From: Pteria penguin
Taxonomy: Eukaryota; Mollusca; Bivalvia; Pterioida; Pteriidae
Reading direction: 5' to 3'
Length of the DNA stretch: 64,000 nt
NCBI GenBank assembly: GCA_035048485.1
Contig: CM068587.1
Coordinates: forward strand, 44,367,996 to 44,431,995
The translations under genes and the position numbers were made by a program. The notes beneath the pieces were generated by a model, which did not search any database, had not been told where the DNA came from, and saw only the letters and a program-made list of their open reading frames with translations. The number at the start of each line of letters is the position of its first letter. The first letter of the stretch is position 1. Below, piece by piece: positions 57,301 to 60,300 of the stretch.

Positions 57301-60300
57301 TGACACCATCAAATTCTATGGAAATTGATCTAAAACTCAGGGAAATGATAGTCTATAAATGACGTATTTGTTTTACATCAGATACCGTTCCAAATGGAAA
57401 GTAACTCTGTTTAAAGAAAAAACTCAATTTGACCTTCAAAATAAAACAAGAGTTCTTCTTTAGAATTTTAAGTAATGTTTTACATCATGTGCTATCCTAG
57501 ATTTGGGACAACCTTTCATCCACAAAGGCAGTAAGAAGTTATGGCCAAGAGAAGAATTTAACACACCCCTACCACACCCCCCCCTCCCTTCCCTCTTTTT
57601 TCTTTTTCTTCTATGTCAAAAATGTAAGAATACAGAGGAAATAAAAGCTGGCTTCCTCTCCATAGTCTTAGCATTAGGTAAAAATATCATGAAAATTCTT
57701 TTACTTAAAGAAAGGATTGATTGATTTTTGTTTAACGTCACACCATGATTATTTCACATATATGGTGATGGCATCTGCCTGATGTGGGGCATACAAATTT
57801 TGACCTTTGCAAAAGACCCACCAAAAGCAGTGAGGGACCTTTAACGTGCCATGCATACCACAACACGGGGCCTCGGTTTTTACTACCTCATCCGTAAGAC
57901 AGAACACCGGCATGACCATAGCGGGACTCGAACCCCGGCCTCCTGATCAGGAGTCCAGCGCAATACCACTAGGCCACGCTAGATTTACTTAAAGAAAGGA
58001 AGTCATGCTATATTACCATGTTAAAAAATAGTCTAAGTCCTCTGTAACTCTGTATGTTCAAAGTGGATAAATCTAAAAATCAAAAGGAGCCTTCATCTCT
58101 ATAATTTTAGCATCAGGTAAAAATATCATGAAAAAGCCCTTGAAGTAAACTCAAGTTATTGCGTGTCATAGGAAGCCATGCTATATTACCATGTTAAAAA
58201 TAATCTAAGTTTCATAACTCTGTAAGTTCAAATTGCTTGAATCTGAAAAAAGAAAGGTGACTTCCTCTCTGTAGTCTTAGCATCACGTAAAAATATCACG
58301 AAAATCCTGTGACTTAAACTAAAGTTATCCTGTGCAGTATTCAGTATGTTATGAAAGTGAGCTTTTGATGCCTTATCAAAATTAAAAAAAAAATATTTTC
58401 AATATCTGAAATTGATTACTGAATCTTATAAAGAGATTTTTATGGGTGTTTATAAAATCCAGAGATAGATGCAGATTCTCCTTTACACAATTCTCCAACA
58501 TTTCTCTGATATCATGAAAAACTGTAAAAGTAATATTGGCAATCACAGAATTTGGAACAACTATGTATATTTATAATCCCACAAAGACAAGTTGATCAGA
58601 GCTTTCCAAACCAGTGTGGTATATACTGCTTTGTGAAGTTAGCCTGCAGATCTTCAAAAATGGTACATGTATCACTTAAACCATGCAAAGTTTTAAATAC
58701 TATTGCCCTGATGTCCATTTGTATGTACTGTTAATGGGGTTCCCCGCCTGTTATCATCCGTTAGGCGGCGCCTGTGTACTATGAGTTAGAAACATGGATT
58801 TGAGTTGGCAACCTTATGACGTCACAGTAATGAACCATTGTTCTTTACGTCATTTTTGCGGGAATATGTTGTATTTCCTCCCTAAATATCAGAACCGCAG
58901 TTAATGGCAGCAAACCCCATTAATTAATTTGCTCCAATCAACACATTTAGTTAACACATCATACCAGCAAAGAGGGATCATTGGGTCAAATACACGACTT
59001 ATATCCAGGAGGGTAATACAAAGATTTCAACTGCATGAAATCTAACTGGAGTGACTTCCCTTCTCTGCCATTTTGGAGGTGAAGGTGGAGTTTTTGCTGC
59101 ATATTCATACCAATTGTATTGAACATTTTTTAGAATGTTGTTTATATTTTTACTCCTATGAAAACATTTTGACAATGGTTTTATAATTACATAACAATTG
59201 CAAAAATTCAAAAAGCATCCTTAGTTTAGAAAAATTCTTTAAACAATATGGTTGATTTATGCACATATGTTAAGTCATTTACCTCCAAGATGGCAGAAAA
59301 AGAAAGCAACTCCAATTAAATTTTATGCATTCGAAAACTATCTATTACCAAGGACTTATAAACACGGATGGCAGTTTAAGGAATGTCAACTTTTGCCAGA
59401 GGATTTTACCTGGGGACACAGGTGACAAACCTACTTTACACCTATCCCAAAATTTGACCAAATTCACTTATGTCTGTTAGTACTACAAGTTACAACTCTA
59501 CAGAAACATGAAAGACACAACCATATAAATAATTTAAGTTAACTGCTCTATGCTAAGCAGTCAATAATTCATAAAAAAAAACCACATCCTTAATGAACGA
59601 TGAGATTCACACATATTACTGCATACCCTCTAATACCGCAGTCTTTCCGAAAACTTTTTCAGGTCACTAGCCAGTAGGGCTAGTGGTCATCACAAATCTA
59701 CTAGCCAATGAAAATTTTTACTAACCCGAACTGAAAGATTCTAAAATATTCAAAACAAAATCATTCTTTATATTAAAGGTAACATTTATTTTCGGCGGTT
59801 CCTCGTTCTGCTTTCTCTTTTTATTGGCCATGGCCAGTGACCCTGCTTTCAAAGCCTCAAAGGCATTCATCTTGAAACTACTGTCCGCGCCACTCACTTT
59901 GTAAACCGAAAAATCTGGATTTTCACTTATTTATCTTTAAAATAGTTTTACAAAACTAATATCAATCGACAGATCTTGTTTAGTCGTAACTTTTGGTGTA
60001 TGTTTTATGTTTCCACGAAGAAGCATTCGTATTTTATAGGGAAAAATCACTTTAGATAGGGCGTATTCTATGTTAATTTTGATGTGACGTCGCCAATGTT
60101 TAACATTGAGTCTATGGGAAACTTGGCAACGTCACTTCAAAATTTAACATGGAAATCGCCCTATCTTAAATTGATTTTTTGCTATAGAATATGAACGCTT
60201 CTTCATACAAACATATAGCATACACCAAAAGTTACGACTAAACAAGATCTATCGCATGGTTGTGCCTTTTTGAAATTATTCTGAAGATGAATAATTGAAA